Of a DNA stretch of 64,000 nt, positions 45,184-54,495 are shown one piece after another. Location of the stretch: assembly GCA_028280945.1 (NCBI GenBank), contig JANQKV010000049.1, positions 186,001 to 250,000 on the forward strand. The letters run 5' to 3'. A program made the translations under genes and the position numbers. The notes beneath the pieces were generated by a model. The model saw only the letters and a list, made by a program, of their open reading frames with translations. It made no database searches and was not told the DNA's origin. Positions within the stretch are counted from its first letter, which is position 1. Each line of letters begins with the position of its first letter. Source of the DNA: Opitutaceae bacterium (GTDB lineage Bacteria; Verrucomicrobiota; Verrucomicrobiia; Opitutales; Opitutaceae).

Positions 45184-46854
45184 CTAGTTCAGCCAGAAGC
45201 TAAAGTAGACGTAGATGCCACCCACCAGAGCGAGCACGCCCGCCGTCGCCCAGACCTCGGGGCCACCCCACGAAGCGCGGTTTTCCGCCGCTTGCTCGGG
45301 AGTGATGGAGCTGTAGGTAAGGCCCTTGATTTGTTCCTCGTTGGGTGGGGGAGAGAGCAGTGATCCGACGATCACCACAACCACGCTGATGGCCAGCAAC
45401 CAGCCGGAAGCGTAGAGGAAGTTATAGGATCCGATGAAGTGGAGCAGCCCACTGTCGCCGAATTGTCCGGCACCATCCATCGCTTGCAGGGTGAGTTTCA
45501 CCATGCCCAACACGAAACCGACGGAGAGCCCCAGAAACGCCCCGTTGGCATTGATGCGCTTGAAAAACAGGCCAAGCAGGAAAACGGCCGTGATGGGCGG
45601 GGCGAGGTAACCCTGCACGCTCTGCAGGTATTGATAGAGACCGCCTCCGGAAATGAGTTTCATGACCGGAATCCAGATCACCCCTGCGATCACCACCAAA
45701 CCCGTGGCAATGCGACCGACCCGGACCAATTGTTTCTGCGAATCGTTCGGGCGCAGCTTTTGATAAATATCGACGGTAAAGAGCGTGGCGCAGGAGTTGA
45801 ACAGGGAGGCGAGTGAACTCATCAGGGCGGACAACAATCCGGCCACCACGATGCCGCGCAGGCCGGCCGGCAGCAACGAGGCGACCATCGTCGGGAACAC
45901 CATGTCGCCGTTCACCGACCCATCGGCCTTGGCCGGAATGGTGATGATGCCCTTGGTGTGCAGGGCGTAGCCGATCATGCCTGGTATCAGGAAAATAAAC
46001 ACCGGGAGCACCTTGAGAAAGCCGCCGAAGATGGCCCCGCGTCTTGCCTCCTGCAGGGACCGCGCCGCCAGGGTGCGCTGCACGATGTATTGATCCGTGC
46101 ACCAATACCAGATGCCGACCACCGGCGAGGCGATCATGATACCCAGCCAGGGGAAGTCGGGATCCGAGAGCGGTCGCCACAGTGCGAAGCGCTCGGCGTT
46201 TTCACCCAGGACCAGTTTCAGTTCCCCCCAGCCCCCAAGTTGTTGCAGTCCAAAAATCGTGATGAAGACAGACCCGAAAAGGAGAAGGCCGGTTTGGGCG
46301 ACCTCCGTGTAGACCACGGCCCGCAGGCCGCCGATCACGGTATAGATGCCGGTTAAAACCACTGTGGTCAGGGCCCCGACCCAAAAGGCATTTTCAGGCG
46401 ATCCAAACGTGTCGGGCAACAGGGTCATGAAAACGACCGCGCCCGCGTAGACCGTTACCGAGACCTTGGTGAAGACGTAAGCCACCAATGATACGATAGA
46501 CAGTGTCCACCGCGACCGGCTGTCGAAGCGACGCTCCAGGAACTCCGGCATGGTGAACACCCCGCTGCGGTAATAAAACGGCACAAACACCCAAGCCAGC
46601 ATCAGCATGATCCAGGCATGCAGTTCCCAATGCGCCATCGCCATGCCCGAGGTGGCACCGTTGCCGGCCAGGCCCACAATGTGTTCCGAACCGATGTTGG
46701 AGGCGAGCAGTGAACAACCGACCACAAACCAAGGCAGGTTGCGGCCCGCCAAAAAGTAATCGGTCGTCGTCGCCGTCTGGCGGGAGCTATACCACGCAAT
46801 GGTGGCGAGGAGCACGAAGTAGGCGGCGAGAATGATCCAATCGATGGGCGTCAT
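45184..46854 (-). CDS. Sodium/solute symporter (SSS family, SglT-like)
   Basis: 556 residues, about 14 hydrophobic helices. The SSS start 'WIILAAYFVLLATIAWYSSRQTATTTDYFLAGRNLPWFVVGCSLLASNIGSEHIVGLAGNGATSGMAMAHWELHAW' is diagnostic in sections, along with 'GGLRAVVYTEVAQTGLLLFGS' and 'GIWYWCTDQYIVQRTLAARSLQEARRGAIFGGFLKVLPVFIFLIPGM'. These resemble sodium/galactose or glucose transporters. It imports a sugar or related solute with sodium. It is upstream (same strand) of nothing in the window and 105 bp downstream of the GPH symporter gene. Confidence 0.93.
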   Translation of the reverse strand: MTPIDWIILAAYFVLLATIAWYSSRQTATTTDYFLAGRNLPWFVVGCSLLASNIGSEHIVGLAGNGATSGMAMAHWELHAWIMLMLAWVFVPFYYRSGVFTMPEFLERRFDSRSRWTLSIVSLVAYVFTKVSVTVYAGAVVFMTLLPDTFGSPENAFWVGALTTVVLTGIYTVIGGLRAVVYTEVAQTGLLLFGSVFITIFGLQQLGGWGELKLVLGENAERFALWRPLSDPDFPWLGIMIASPVVGIWYWCTDQYIVQRTLAARSLQEARRGAIFGGFLKVLPVFIFLIPGMIGYALHTKGIITIPAKADGSVNGDMVFPTMVASLLPAGLRGIVVAGLLSALMSSLASLFNSCATLFTVDIYQKLRPNDSQKQLVRVGRIATGLVVIAGVIWIPVMKLISGGGLYQYLQSVQGYLAPPITAVFLLGLFFKRINANGAFLGLSVGFVLGMVKLTLQAMDGAGQFGDSGLLHFIGSYNFLYASGWLLAISVVVVIVGSLLSPPPNEEQIKGLTYSSITPEQAAENRASWGGPEVWATAGVLALVGGIYVYFSFWLN

Positions 46855-46959
46855 GGGGTAGGATGGGCTGCTGGATATGTGATGCGGATTGCCGGGGGTT
46901 TTAGCCGACGGGGATGCGCAGGGAAGGGGAAGGCTGGATTATAGTAAAACCCGGAATGG

Positions 46960-48315
46960 TCAGGCCCCGCCTTCGCGTCGAGCGGTGAGATCATCTTTGA
47001 TGTGCGCCAGGTTTTTGTCACTGAGAGGGTAGAGCAGAAATATCAGCGTCGCCACGGCGGCGATGGCGGCTGGCAGCACACTCATCAGCAGGGTGATGCC
47101 GTGAATGGCCGTAGCCGTTTGCTCCACATCGGCGACATAACCGGTGCTCGCCAACACCAATCCAAGCATAAATCCACCAAGACCGGTGCCGCTTTTGAGC
47201 GAAAAGGTGCCGGCGGAAAATGTCAGGGCCGTGGCCCGTCGGCCTTGCTTCCATTCGGAGAAGTCAGCCACGTCGGCCAGCATTGCGACGAAGAGCGTGA
47301 TCACGGGACCAGCGGCGAATTCGCTGACAATAAACCACGCGAAAATCGGAATGACACTGCTTGGGTCGCACCAATAGAGCGCCAGACTGGTTATCCCCAT
47401 CACACTCAATGAACCGATCATGAGGTTTTTGCGGCCCCACTGGCGCGACATTACTCCCGTGAGCCCCGCCCCGATCATCGAGCCGACCAGTCCGAGCACC
47501 ATGAACCATGCGGCCAGTCCGGCATCGCCGATCACATAGGTGAAATAATACATGATCGACCCCTGTTTCAGACTCGCAGTGACGACAAACAAGGCGCCCG
47601 TCGCACAGAGGACAAACCACGCCCGGTTCTTGAGTAGGTCGCCGAGGCTCTCCCTCAGCTTTGGGCTGGGGCCGGGCACGGGAGCGATGCGCTCCCGGGT
47701 TTTCCAGAAGGTGATCAGAAAACAGACCAATCCCACTCCGCTGTAGAGCATCATGGTGTAACGGTAGCCCAAGGCGTCGTCGCCCTGACCCAGCGTCTGG
47801 ACGAGCTGGGTGGTGAAACCCTGCAGCAGGAGTGCGCCCCCAAATGCGAACACGAAGCGCAGAGAAGTGAGTTTGGTGCGCTCGTCGGGGTCGCCGGACA
47901 TCACTCCCGTCATCGCCGCAAACGGCACGGTCAAAGCCGTGTAAGCGATGATGCAGAGATTGTAGCTGATGTAGGCATAGATGAGTTTACCCGCGTAACC
48001 GGTGTCGGGCGTATAAAAGGTGGCCACCGTCATCAACGCCACGAGCGGGCCGCACCAAAGCAGCCAGGGGCGAAACTTGCCCCAACGGGTGTTCACCCGG
48101 TCGGCCAGCATGCCCATGGCCAGGTCGGACACGCCGTCGCCGAGCCGACTGATCAGCAACAGGAGCGCCAAATCCTCCGGCTCCAGCCCGAAGACGTCCG
48201 TGTAGAAGATGGGCAAAAAGACCATCATTCCCCGCCACACAAAATTGGCTCCCAACTCCGTAGCGCTGTAAGCCAGCTTCTCCGGCAGGGGAATGTTTTG
48301 GGATGCCTTGATCAC
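46960..48315 (-). CDS. GPH-family glycoside/pentoside/hexuronide symporter
   Basis: 451 residues, 12 predicted helices, MFS superfamily. 'LAYSATELGANFVWRGMMVFLPIFYTDVFGLEPEDLALLLLISRLGDGVSDLAMGMLADRVNTRWGKFRPWLLW' (in sections) is the characteristic GPH N-terminal block, as in MelB, XynP and YicJ. The family carries xylosides, melibiose or glucuronides with sodium or protons. The nearby GH52 beta-xylosidase and D-mannonate dehydratase make a xyloside or hexuronide plausible, but this is inference. Confidence 0.92.
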   Translation of the reverse strand: MIKASQNIPLPEKLAYSATELGANFVWRGMMVFLPIFYTDVFGLEPEDLALLLLISRLGDGVSDLAMGMLADRVNTRWGKFRPWLLWCGPLVALMTVATFYTPDTGYAGKLIYAYISYNLCIIAYTALTVPFAAMTGVMSGDPDERTKLTSLRFVFAFGGALLLQGFTTQLVQTLGQGDDALGYRYTMMLYSGVGLVCFLITFWKTRERIAPVPGPSPKLRESLGDLLKNRAWFVLCATGALFVVTASLKQGSIMYYFTYVIGDAGLAAWFMVLGLVGSMIGAGLTGVMSRQWGRKNLMIGSLSVMGITSLALYWCDPSSVIPIFAWFIVSEFAAGPVITLFVAMLADVADFSEWKQGRRATALTFSAGTFSLKSGTGLGGFMLGLVLASTGYVADVEQTATAIHGITLLMSVLPAAIAAVATLIFLLYPLSDKNLAHIKDDLTARREGGA

Positions 48316-48413
48316 GCCAGATCAGCCTGGAGTTTTATAAACGCAAAGAACGCATAGCGGTCACAAGGTCTCAAAGCTCACTCGGCAAGTGGTTCGCTTC
48401 GTGAACTCGATGA

Positions 48414-48450
48414 TCTCCTCTGTATTCTCTGTGTAAAAAATGCAGAGGAG
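48414..48450. repeat. Possible dispersed-repeat hairpin
   Basis: CTCCTCTG at 48414-48421 is complementary to CAGAGGAG at 48442-48449, enclosing TATTCTCTGTGTAAAAAAT. Phrases such as 'ttctctgtgtaaaa' and, nearby at 48334, 'aacgcaaagaacgc' are reminiscent of short dispersed repeats in intergenic DNA of several bacteria. It lies between the convergent-facing ends of two minus-strand genes, just after the DUF1080 stop. Family membership would need a genome-wide search. Confidence 0.3.
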
Positions 48451-48476
48451 TGGTTCTTTCGGCTGGTCGCCTATGG

Positions 48477-49271
48477 CTAGTCCAACTCGCGGACCCAGAT
48501 GTTGCGGAAGGCAACCGGGTTGTTGTGGTCTTGGATTTGGAATGGTTGACGGGGAGTATGGTAGCTGTAGGACGGCAGCCCGCGGTAAACGGTCGGTCCA
48601 TCCAACTCCACGTGGTTTAGCACGAGCACTCCATTGTGAATTACCGTGACGGTCGCCTTCTTGAGCAACGTGCCGTCCGGAGAGAATTCCGGGGCCATGA
48701 AAATGATGTCGTAGGTCTGCCACTCACCGGGTGCGCGGCAGGCATTGGCCAAGGGCGGGTGCTGCTTGTAGACCGAAGCAGTCATGCCGTTCACATAGGT
48801 CTCGTTCTGGTAGCAATCGAGAATCTGCACCTCGTAGCGGTTCATGAAGAAGATGCCACTGTTGCCGCGGCCTTGGCCGTTGCCTTTCACCTCTTTGGGG
48901 GCGCGCCACTCGAGGTGCATCTGCACGGAGCCGAAACTCTGCTTGGAGAAGATGCTGCTGGAGGGACCATTCTTGCCATTAATCTTTTCACGGGGAGGGA
49001 CGATCATCGCCCCGTCTTCCAAAACCCAATTAGCCGGTCGGGCGACCATGTCGCCATCTTCATCCTGACGATGGATGACCCACTCGTCCATGTTGGTGCC
49101 GTCGAACAGCACGATGGCGTCGGAAGGCACACCTCCAGCCGGGGAATCCACCACGGGCGGTTGGGGCGTCCAGTATTCGGTCATCTCGGGCGGAGGCGGC
49201 TCGTCGGCGAGCAGCACGGTGGGGGCGAGGGCGAGCAAAGACAGGAGGGTTTTGAATGAGGTCTTGTTCAT
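48477..49271 (-). CDS. Exported DUF1080 / 3-keto-disaccharide hydrolase-domain protein
   Basis: 264 residues with a signal peptide (MNKTSFKTLLSLLALAPTVLLADE). The DUF1080 core begins 'DAIVLFDGTNMDEWVIHRQDEDGDMVARPANWVLEDGAMIVPP' and continues with 'SFGSVQMHLEWRAPKEVKGNGQGRGNSGIFFMNRYEVQILDCYQNETYVNGMTASVYKQHPPLANACRAPGEWQTYDIIF' (in sections) to 'YSYHTPRQPFQIQDHNNPVAFRNIWVREL'. This is the classical planctomycete-verrucomicrobial DUF1080 type, longer than the copy at 18430. Periplasmic glycoside cleavage or binding is likely. It could be transcribed with the two symporter genes downstream. Confidence 0.92.
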   Translation of the reverse strand: MNKTSFKTLLSLLALAPTVLLADEPPPPEMTEYWTPQPPVVDSPAGGVPSDAIVLFDGTNMDEWVIHRQDEDGDMVARPANWVLEDGAMIVPPREKINGKNGPSSSIFSKQSFGSVQMHLEWRAPKEVKGNGQGRGNSGIFFMNRYEVQILDCYQNETYVNGMTASVYKQHPPLANACRAPGEWQTYDIIFMAPEFSPDGTLLKKATVTVIHNGVLVLNHVELDGPTVYRGLPSYSYHTPRQPFQIQDHNNPVAFRNIWVRELD

Positions 49272-49435
49272 ACGAAGATACGAAGTTCAGAGGAGGAAAT
49301 GCTCTTGATGGGGGGATTTTGCCGCCGAGTCGAGTGGTTCATCACGAACCCCCGACCAACGTTAAGGCTTCCCCCGGCATGAGGGAGAAAGCGAACGGAC
49401 TTGCGCGCTCCTAACGGGCGGCACTTGCTTCGGCG

Positions 49436-50539
49436 ATGCCCGATCTACAACGCACTTCGCTGTATCAGTTTCATGTCGACCAGGGGGGGCGCATGGTGGA
49501 TTTCGCCGGTTGGGAGATGCCGGTGCAGTATAAAAGCATCCTGGAGGAGCATAAAGCCGTCCGGGAGCGCGCCGGCCTTTTTGACGTGAGCCACATGGGA
49601 GAGGTGGATGTGACGGGACCGGGGGTGCAGGCATTCCTTAACCAGCTGATCACCAATGATGTGTCGACGCTTTACCCGGGACGGGTGCTCTATTCGCCGA
49701 TGTGCCGCCCTGATGGTGGGGTGGTCGACGACCTGTTGGTCTACATGCGGGAGCCAAACGTCTATTTCCTCTGCATCAACGCCAGCAACATTGCGAAGGA
49801 TTTGGCTTGGATGCAGAAGCAGGCGGCCGGGTTTGACGTCACGATCACCGACCGATCCTCCGATTACGCGCTGCTCGCATTACAAGGGCCGCGGGCACAG
49901 GACATTTTGCAAAGCCTGACCGGCGCCAAGCTACCGATCCTGCGTTACTACCATTTTCAGGAGGGCACCGTGGCTGGGGTGCAGTGCTTCATCAGTCGCA
50001 CGGGCTATACCGGTGAGGATGGATTTGAGCTCTACCACGCTGCGGCTGATGCGCCGACTCTGGCCGTGGCTCTGTTGCGGGCAGGTGAGTCATCTGGCCT
50101 GCAACTCTCCGGACTGGGGGCGCGGGACAGCCTGCGACTGGAGGCGGGGCATCCGCTTTATGGGCACGAGTTGAATGATGACCTGTCGCCGATTGCAGCC
50201 GGCTTGGGCTGGACGGTGAAGCTGAAGAAACCCGCCGGCTTTATCGGGGCCGAATCACTCGCCGCGGAGAAAAAAAACTCCGAACGCCGCAAGGTGATCT
50301 TTTTCAAGACCGGCGATCGACGCATCGTGCGGGCGGGCACTGTGGTGCTCGATGCGAGTGGTGAAACCGTGGGAAGCGTGCTCTCCGGCACCTTGTCCCC
50401 GATGTTGGGCGAAGCCATTGGTTCAGCGGTGGTGCCGGCGGTCATCGCCAACGATCCCCTGCATGTCGACCTGCGCGGCACTTCATTCAACTTGCAACTC
50501 GTCAAACCCCCGTTTGTCGAACTAAAGAAGTCCGCATGA
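49436..50539 (+). CDS. gcvT: Glycine cleavage system T protein (aminomethyltransferase)
   Basis: 367 residues. '[64 protein letters not shown]' (in sections) is the standard GcvT start; '[12 protein letters not shown]', '[36 protein letters not shown]' and the C-terminal barrel follow. It releases ammonia from the aminomethyl-lipoyl H protein and passes a one-carbon unit to tetrahydrofolate. It overlaps gcvH by 4 bp (ATGA). No glycine-riboswitch motif could be seen in the 164 bp upstream. Confidence 0.97.
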   Translation: MPDLQRTSLYQFHVDQGGRMVDFAGWEMPVQYKSILEEHKAVRERAGLFDVSHMGEVDVTGPGVQAFLNQLITNDVSTLYPGRVLYSPMCRPDGGVVDDLLVYMREPNVYFLCINASNIAKDLAWMQKQAAGFDVTITDRSSDYALLALQGPRAQDILQSLTGAKLPILRYYHFQEGTVAGVQCFISRTGYTGEDGFELYHAAADAPTLAVALLRAGESSGLQLSGLGARDSLRLEAGHPLYGHELNDDLSPIAAGLGWTVKLKKPAGFIGAESLAAEKKNSERRKVIFFKTGDRRIVRAGTVVLDASGETVGSVLSGTLSPMLGEAIGSAVVPAVIANDPLHVDLRGTSFNLQLVKPPFVELKKSA

Positions 50540-50919
50540 GCGAAATCCTCCCCGACCGCCGTTACGCCAAGTCACACGAATGGGTTCTCGATGCCGGTGA
50601 TGGCACCGTGACCGTGGGAATCTCCGATTACGCGCAGGAAAGCCTGGGCGATATCACGTTTGTTGAGGTGCCGGGGGTGGGCGACACGTTTGCCGCGGGT
50701 GAGGTCTTTGGTGTCGTTGAATCAGTCAAAGCCGCCTCGGATCTCTACGCGCCGGTGGGTGGCGAGGTAATCGCCGTGAATGAGGAGCTGGATGCCGCTC
50801 CCGAGACCGTGAACCAATCGCCCTATGCCGACGGTTGGATCATGAAGCTCAGGGTTGCCGACGCCGCGCAGCTTGAGGCGCTGTTGGACGGCACCGCCTA
50901 CGCCGCTGAGACCGCCTAG
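50536..50919 (+). CDS. gcvH: Glycine cleavage system H protein
   Basis: 127 residues. '[42 protein letters not shown]' in sections, and the lipoyl site [17 protein letters not shown] with K65 as the lipoylated lysine. It shuttles the aminomethyl intermediate between P, T and L proteins. It starts within the last codons of gcvT. The usual next gene, gcvP, is absent: a convergent enolase-superfamily gene begins 8 bp later on the other strand. Confidence 0.97.
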   Translation: MSEILPDRRYAKSHEWVLDAGDGTVTVGISDYAQESLGDITFVEVPGVGDTFAAGEVFGVVESVKAASDLYAPVGGEVIAVNEELDAAPETVNQSPYADGWIMKLRVADAAQLEALLDGTAYAAETA

Positions 50920-50926
50920 GCCCCCT

Positions 50927-52135
50927 TTACCAGTCGAACATCGTGCCGTCTTCCAACCGGTTGACGGGAAGATAAGCGGGGGCGTAGGGCTGAGCGTTGG
51001 CTGTGGCTTCGTCGAACTCGATGCCGAGTCCCGGTGCGTCGCCCACGTGGAGGTAACCGTCACCAAAGCTGTAGTCGTGGGAGAACGCAGCTTCAGTGGC
51101 GTCGGCGTACCCCATGTATTCCTGGATGCCGAAGTTGTTGACCGCGGTGCCGAAATGCAGGCAGGCAGCAAGCGCGATGGGTGAAATATCCGACGGGCCG
51201 TGGCAACCGGTCTTTACGTGATAGGGCTCCGCGAAGTGCGCGATCTTCATCATCGGGGTGAGCCCGCCCCCGTGACTTACCGTCATGCGAAGGTAATCGA
51301 TGAGTTGTTCGCTGACGAGTTGCTGACAGTCATGCAGGGTGTTGAAGACTTCTCCCACTGCGAGCGGTGTCACAGTTTTTTCGCGGATAAGTCGGAAACT
51401 GGCCTGATGCTCCGCGGGCACGGTATCCTCCAACCAAAACAGGTGATATGGCTCCAAGTCCTGCGCCAGCCGGGCGGCCTCGATGGGGGTCAATCGATGA
51501 TGGCTGTCGTGGAGGAGAAGGAGATCGGGGCCAAACTCCTTGCGGACCGCCGCGAACAGCTCCGGCACAAATCGCAGGTAGGGTTCCGTGCGCCAGGTCT
51601 CTTCCTCCGGTCGCACGCCCTTGGACACCGGTTCGTAGGCATCACCGGAGCCGATGCCGTAGATTTTGCCGAGGCCCGGCACCCCGGATTGCACGCGAAT
51701 GGCGCGATACCCGGCGGCCTGGGCCGTTGCAACCGCGGTCAGAGTATCATCGAGGTCCTGGCCTTGCGCGTGGGTGTAGACGAGCAGGCGGTCGCGGCTG
51801 CGTCCGCCGAGCAGATTGTAGACCGGGGTGTCGAGCGCCTTGCCCTTGAGGTCCCATAGCGCCACATCAATCGCCCCGATGGCGGTCATAGTGACGGGGC
51901 CGCGCCGCCAATACGCTCCCTTGTAGAAATACTGCCACGTATCCTCGGTGTTCATGACCTCGCGCCCGATCAGGAGTGGGCAGAGGTGATCGCGCAGGTA
52001 GGAGGCGACCGCCAGTTCGCGACCATTGAGCGTCGCATCTCCCCAGCCAACGAGGCCGTTGTCAGTGGTGAGTTTGAGCGTGACGAAGTTGCGACCCGGG
52101 CAACTGACGAAGACTTGGCAGTCGATGATTTTCAT
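50927..52135 (-). CDS. manD: D-mannonate dehydratase (enolase superfamily, ManD/RspA type)
   Basis: 402 residues from the ATG at 52135 ([22 protein letters not shown]). The frame is open to 52204 but the extension has no counterpart in the family. Catalytic positions agree with characterised ManD even in number: R147, Y159, metal ligands D210, E236 and E262, and H212. ManD dehydrates D-mannonate to 2-keto-3-deoxy-D-gluconate in glucuronate catabolism, though some RspA-type members are slow or inactive. It is divergent from the GH52 xylosidase gene, suggesting glucuronoxylan use, and convergent with gcvH. Confidence 0.93.
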   Translation of the reverse strand: MKIIDCQVFVSCPGRNFVTLKLTTDNGLVGWGDATLNGRELAVASYLRDHLCPLLIGREVMNTEDTWQYFYKGAYWRRGPVTMTAIGAIDVALWDLKGKALDTPVYNLLGGRSRDRLLVYTHAQGQDLDDTLTAVATAQAAGYRAIRVQSGVPGLGKIYGIGSGDAYEPVSKGVRPEEETWRTEPYLRFVPELFAAVRKEFGPDLLLLHDSHHRLTPIEAARLAQDLEPYHLFWLEDTVPAEHQASFRLIREKTVTPLAVGEVFNTLHDCQQLVSEQLIDYLRMTVSHGGGLTPMMKIAHFAEPYHVKTGCHGPSDISPIALAACLHFGTAVNNFGIQEYMGYADATEAAFSHDYSFGDGYLHVGDAPGLGIEFDEATANAQPYAPAYLPVNRLEDGTMFDW

Positions 52136-52299
52136 GAGGAAGATCCTGGGGAATAAGGTTGGCAACCTACCAAGCGTGTTCACGTGGTCGAGTGGTTTGA
52201 TCACGAGTTCGATCTATCGTGTAATAATGTTAGACTCACACAGCGTTTACGCCCCTCTTTCCGGAAGCCCATACCCGCAGAAACTCCCTGTTACCTCCC
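52136..52299. promoter_or_regulatory. Divergent control region between manD and the GH52 gene
   Basis: 164 bp with the starts of both genes facing outwards. It is AT-richer than its surroundings around 52210-52235 (GTGTAATAATG, a possible extended -10 for the GH52 gene). GATC repeats occur at 52199-52202 and 52210-52213 in 'GATCACGAGTTCGATC'. No well-matched LacI or GntR operator could be assigned. Joint regulation by a xylose or uronate sensor is a guess from context only. Confidence 0.35.
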
Positions 52300-54393
52300 A
52301 TGAAACCTGAGAATCCTTCTTTCCATGCCCATCACTCGCCGATGGGTGCACTCGCGAGTTTTACCTGCGGTGCTCACAATGCCACCGGCGGCATGGGCCT
52401 CGAGTTGACCGGGCCTTTCCCGGGAGCCATTGCGGTGGGTTACCAAACCTCGGATGGTGCGTTGCACCGCCTGCCGTTCTTTGTCCCTTCGCACTCATCC
52501 GAGGCGGAGCGCTATCGGGAGGAGACGATTGATGCGGAGGCAAAAACTGACCGCATCATCACCGGCCTTGAACGCGAGTTTTTGTGGGCGACGGACCGGT
52601 TTGCGACCCCGGAAATCACCTTTACCGTGAGCACGCCGTTTGGACCCTTGCCCGATCCGGAGTCGGCGGCGCCCGATGCCTTGCGTTTTGCCTGCTGTCC
52701 GGTTGTGCATGTGACTTTGCGGTTCACCAACGATTCGACGGAAGCGTGGCGTGGGTTCTTTGGTCTCGACGTTGGACACCGCTGGGCGTTGTTGGACAAT
52801 CGAGTGGACGCCGGGGTGATTGGCGCCGTCTCCGAGGAATCAATTGGATTTGCGAGCAACAGTCCCAGCGCCAAGACGTTCATCGACTTTTCCGTCGAGG
52901 AAGCGCTTCAGCCCGGCAGCGTGCGAGGGAATTTTCTGCTCGGAAACATGGCCGGGTTGATCGTTGAGGTGCCGGCGGGAGAGACCGTGGAGGTGGCTTT
53001 GGCATTGGGGTTTTTCCGGCGTGGCACAGCGACGTTTAACCGCGAGATGTCTTATTATTACACCCGGCATTTTGGCGGTTTGGCCGAGGTGTTGAATTAT
53101 GGACTGGCAAACCGGGACCGTTATCTGGCGGTGACGGCGGAGCGGGATGCCGAACTTGCCGCGGCTTCCCTCAACGACGAACAGAAGTTCCTCATCGCTC
53201 ACGCCACTCGCAGCTACTATGGCTCGACGCAGTGGCTGTGGGATGGCACGCGGAGCGTCTGGGTCGTCAACGAAGGTGAATACCTCATGATGAACACCTT
53301 TGATCTGACCGTCGACATGCTGTTCTTCGAACTCCGCTACAACCCGTGGACGGTGCGCAACGTGTTGGAGGAATACGTGCGCCATTATTCGTTCTTTGAT
53401 CAGGTGTTTGATCCTGCCGATCCAACCACCACCTACCCTGGGGGTATCTCTTTCACCCACGACATGGGTGTCATGAACCACTGGAGTCCCCGTGGTCGCA
53501 GTTCCTACGAGATAGGTGGGCTCGACCGGGAATGCTTCTCCCATATGACCTGCGAGCAGCTCACCAATTGGGTGCTCTGTGCCGGGGTCTACCATGCCAA
53601 GACCGGCGACGACGATTTCCTCAACCGCTACACCAGCACGTTGCTCGATTGCCTTGAGTCCTTGGAAAACCGCGACCATCACGACCCGGCCCGGCGCAAC
53701 GGGTTGATGAATTTGGAGTCCAACCGCACAGATGGCGGCGGTGAGATTACCACCTACGATTCCCTCGATCACTCACTCGGCCAGAGCCGCGCCAACATTT
53801 ACCTGGGTGGCAAGATCTGGGCTTCCGGAGTGTTGCTCGAACATTTGCTCTCTCATGTGGGACACACCGATGCCGCGCAACAGGCGCGTGCCTTGGCTGA
53901 CCGATCTGCTGCGACGTTAACCGAGGGTTTTGACGAGCAACTGGGCTTCATTCCGGCGGTGTTGGAGGCCGGCAATGCCAGCGCGATCATTCCGGCGATC
54001 GAAGCGCTGGTGTATCCCTATGAGTGTGGATTGCGCGACGCCGTGAGCGAGGACGGCCCGTTTGGCGATTACATCGCAGTGTTGAAGCGGCATCTCGCCA
54101 ATATCGTGAAGCCGGGGGTCTGTCTTTACGACGACGGCGGCTGGAAACTCTCATCTTCGGCGGATAACTCCTGGATGTCGAAAATAGCCCTCTGCCAATA
54201 CGTGGCCCGCCAGGTTCTGGGATTTGACTTTGGCGATGATCAGTTGTGCACCGATCGTGCCCATGCCCGGTGGGAGCGCGAAGGTTCGAAGCTGCAAGCC
54301 TGTTCGGATCAATTCCGCTCCGGCATTGCCCACGGCAGCCTCTACTACCCGCGTATTGTCACCAGCATCCTTTGGCTCAACGAAGGACGGTAA
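52300..54393 (+). CDS. Glycoside hydrolase family 52 beta-xylosidase
   Basis: 697 residues, near the 705 of Geobacillus stearothermophilus XynB2, to which it aligns from end to end by eye: 'FHAHHSPMGALASFT' (8-22), 'WVVNEGEYLMMNTFDLTVDMLFFEL' in sections (321-345), 'YPGGISFTHDMGV', 'CFSHMTCEQLTNWVLCA', 'GGEITTYDSLDHSLGQSR' (480-497), 'IPAIEALVYPYE' and 'YYPRIVTSILWLNEG' at the end. E325 in NEGEY corresponds to the family nucleophile, and an Asp of TYDSLD (487 or 490) to the general acid. No signal peptide is present, so it likely cleaves imported xylo-oligosaccharides in the cytoplasm. GH52 is a small family, known mostly from Firmicutes. Confidence 0.95.
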   Translation: MKPENPSFHAHHSPMGALASFTCGAHNATGGMGLELTGPFPGAIAVGYQTSDGALHRLPFFVPSHSSEAERYREETIDAEAKTDRIITGLEREFLWATDRFATPEITFTVSTPFGPLPDPESAAPDALRFACCPVVHVTLRFTNDSTEAWRGFFGLDVGHRWALLDNRVDAGVIGAVSEESIGFASNSPSAKTFIDFSVEEALQPGSVRGNFLLGNMAGLIVEVPAGETVEVALALGFFRRGTATFNREMSYYYTRHFGGLAEVLNYGLANRDRYLAVTAERDAELAAASLNDEQKFLIAHATRSYYGSTQWLWDGTRSVWVVNEGEYLMMNTFDLTVDMLFFELRYNPWTVRNVLEEYVRHYSFFDQVFDPADPTTTYPGGISFTHDMGVMNHWSPRGRSSYEIGGLDRECFSHMTCEQLTNWVLCAGVYHAKTGDDDFLNRYTSTLLDCLESLENRDHHDPARRNGLMNLESNRTDGGGEITTYDSLDHSLGQSRANIYLGGKIWASGVLLEHLLSHVGHTDAAQQARALADRSAATLTEGFDEQLGFIPAVLEAGNASAIIPAIEALVYPYECGLRDAVSEDGPFGDYIAVLKRHLANIVKPGVCLYDDGGWKLSSSADNSWMSKIALCQYVARQVLGFDFGDDQLCTDRAHARWEREGSKLQACSDQFRSGIAHGSLYYPRIVTSILWLNEGR

Positions 54394-54396
54394 GCC

Positions 54397-54492
54397 TTAA
54401 CTTCTTTCTCTTTAGTCCTTATCTTTTTCTCCAGTTCCCGGGCCAGCTTCTGCGTCTTGAGAAGAAAGATAACGAGAACAAGAAAGACTTAA
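54397..54492. terminator. Imperfect long inverted repeat between convergent genes
   Basis: A pyrimidine-rich left arm (54397-54434, starting TTAACTTCTTTC) and a purine-rich right arm (54456-54492, ending AGAAAGACTTAA) are largely complementary over about 36 bp with several mismatches. A GC-rich 21-bp centre separates them. It lies between the convergent GH52 gene and the next minus-strand gene. It could terminate transcription from both sides or be the relic of a small mobile element. Confidence 0.45.
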
Positions 54493-54495
54493 CCC

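Noticed and set aside
49272..49435. Glycine riboswitch upstream of gcvT
   Set aside because: The conserved aptamer core segments could not be found in these 164 bp.
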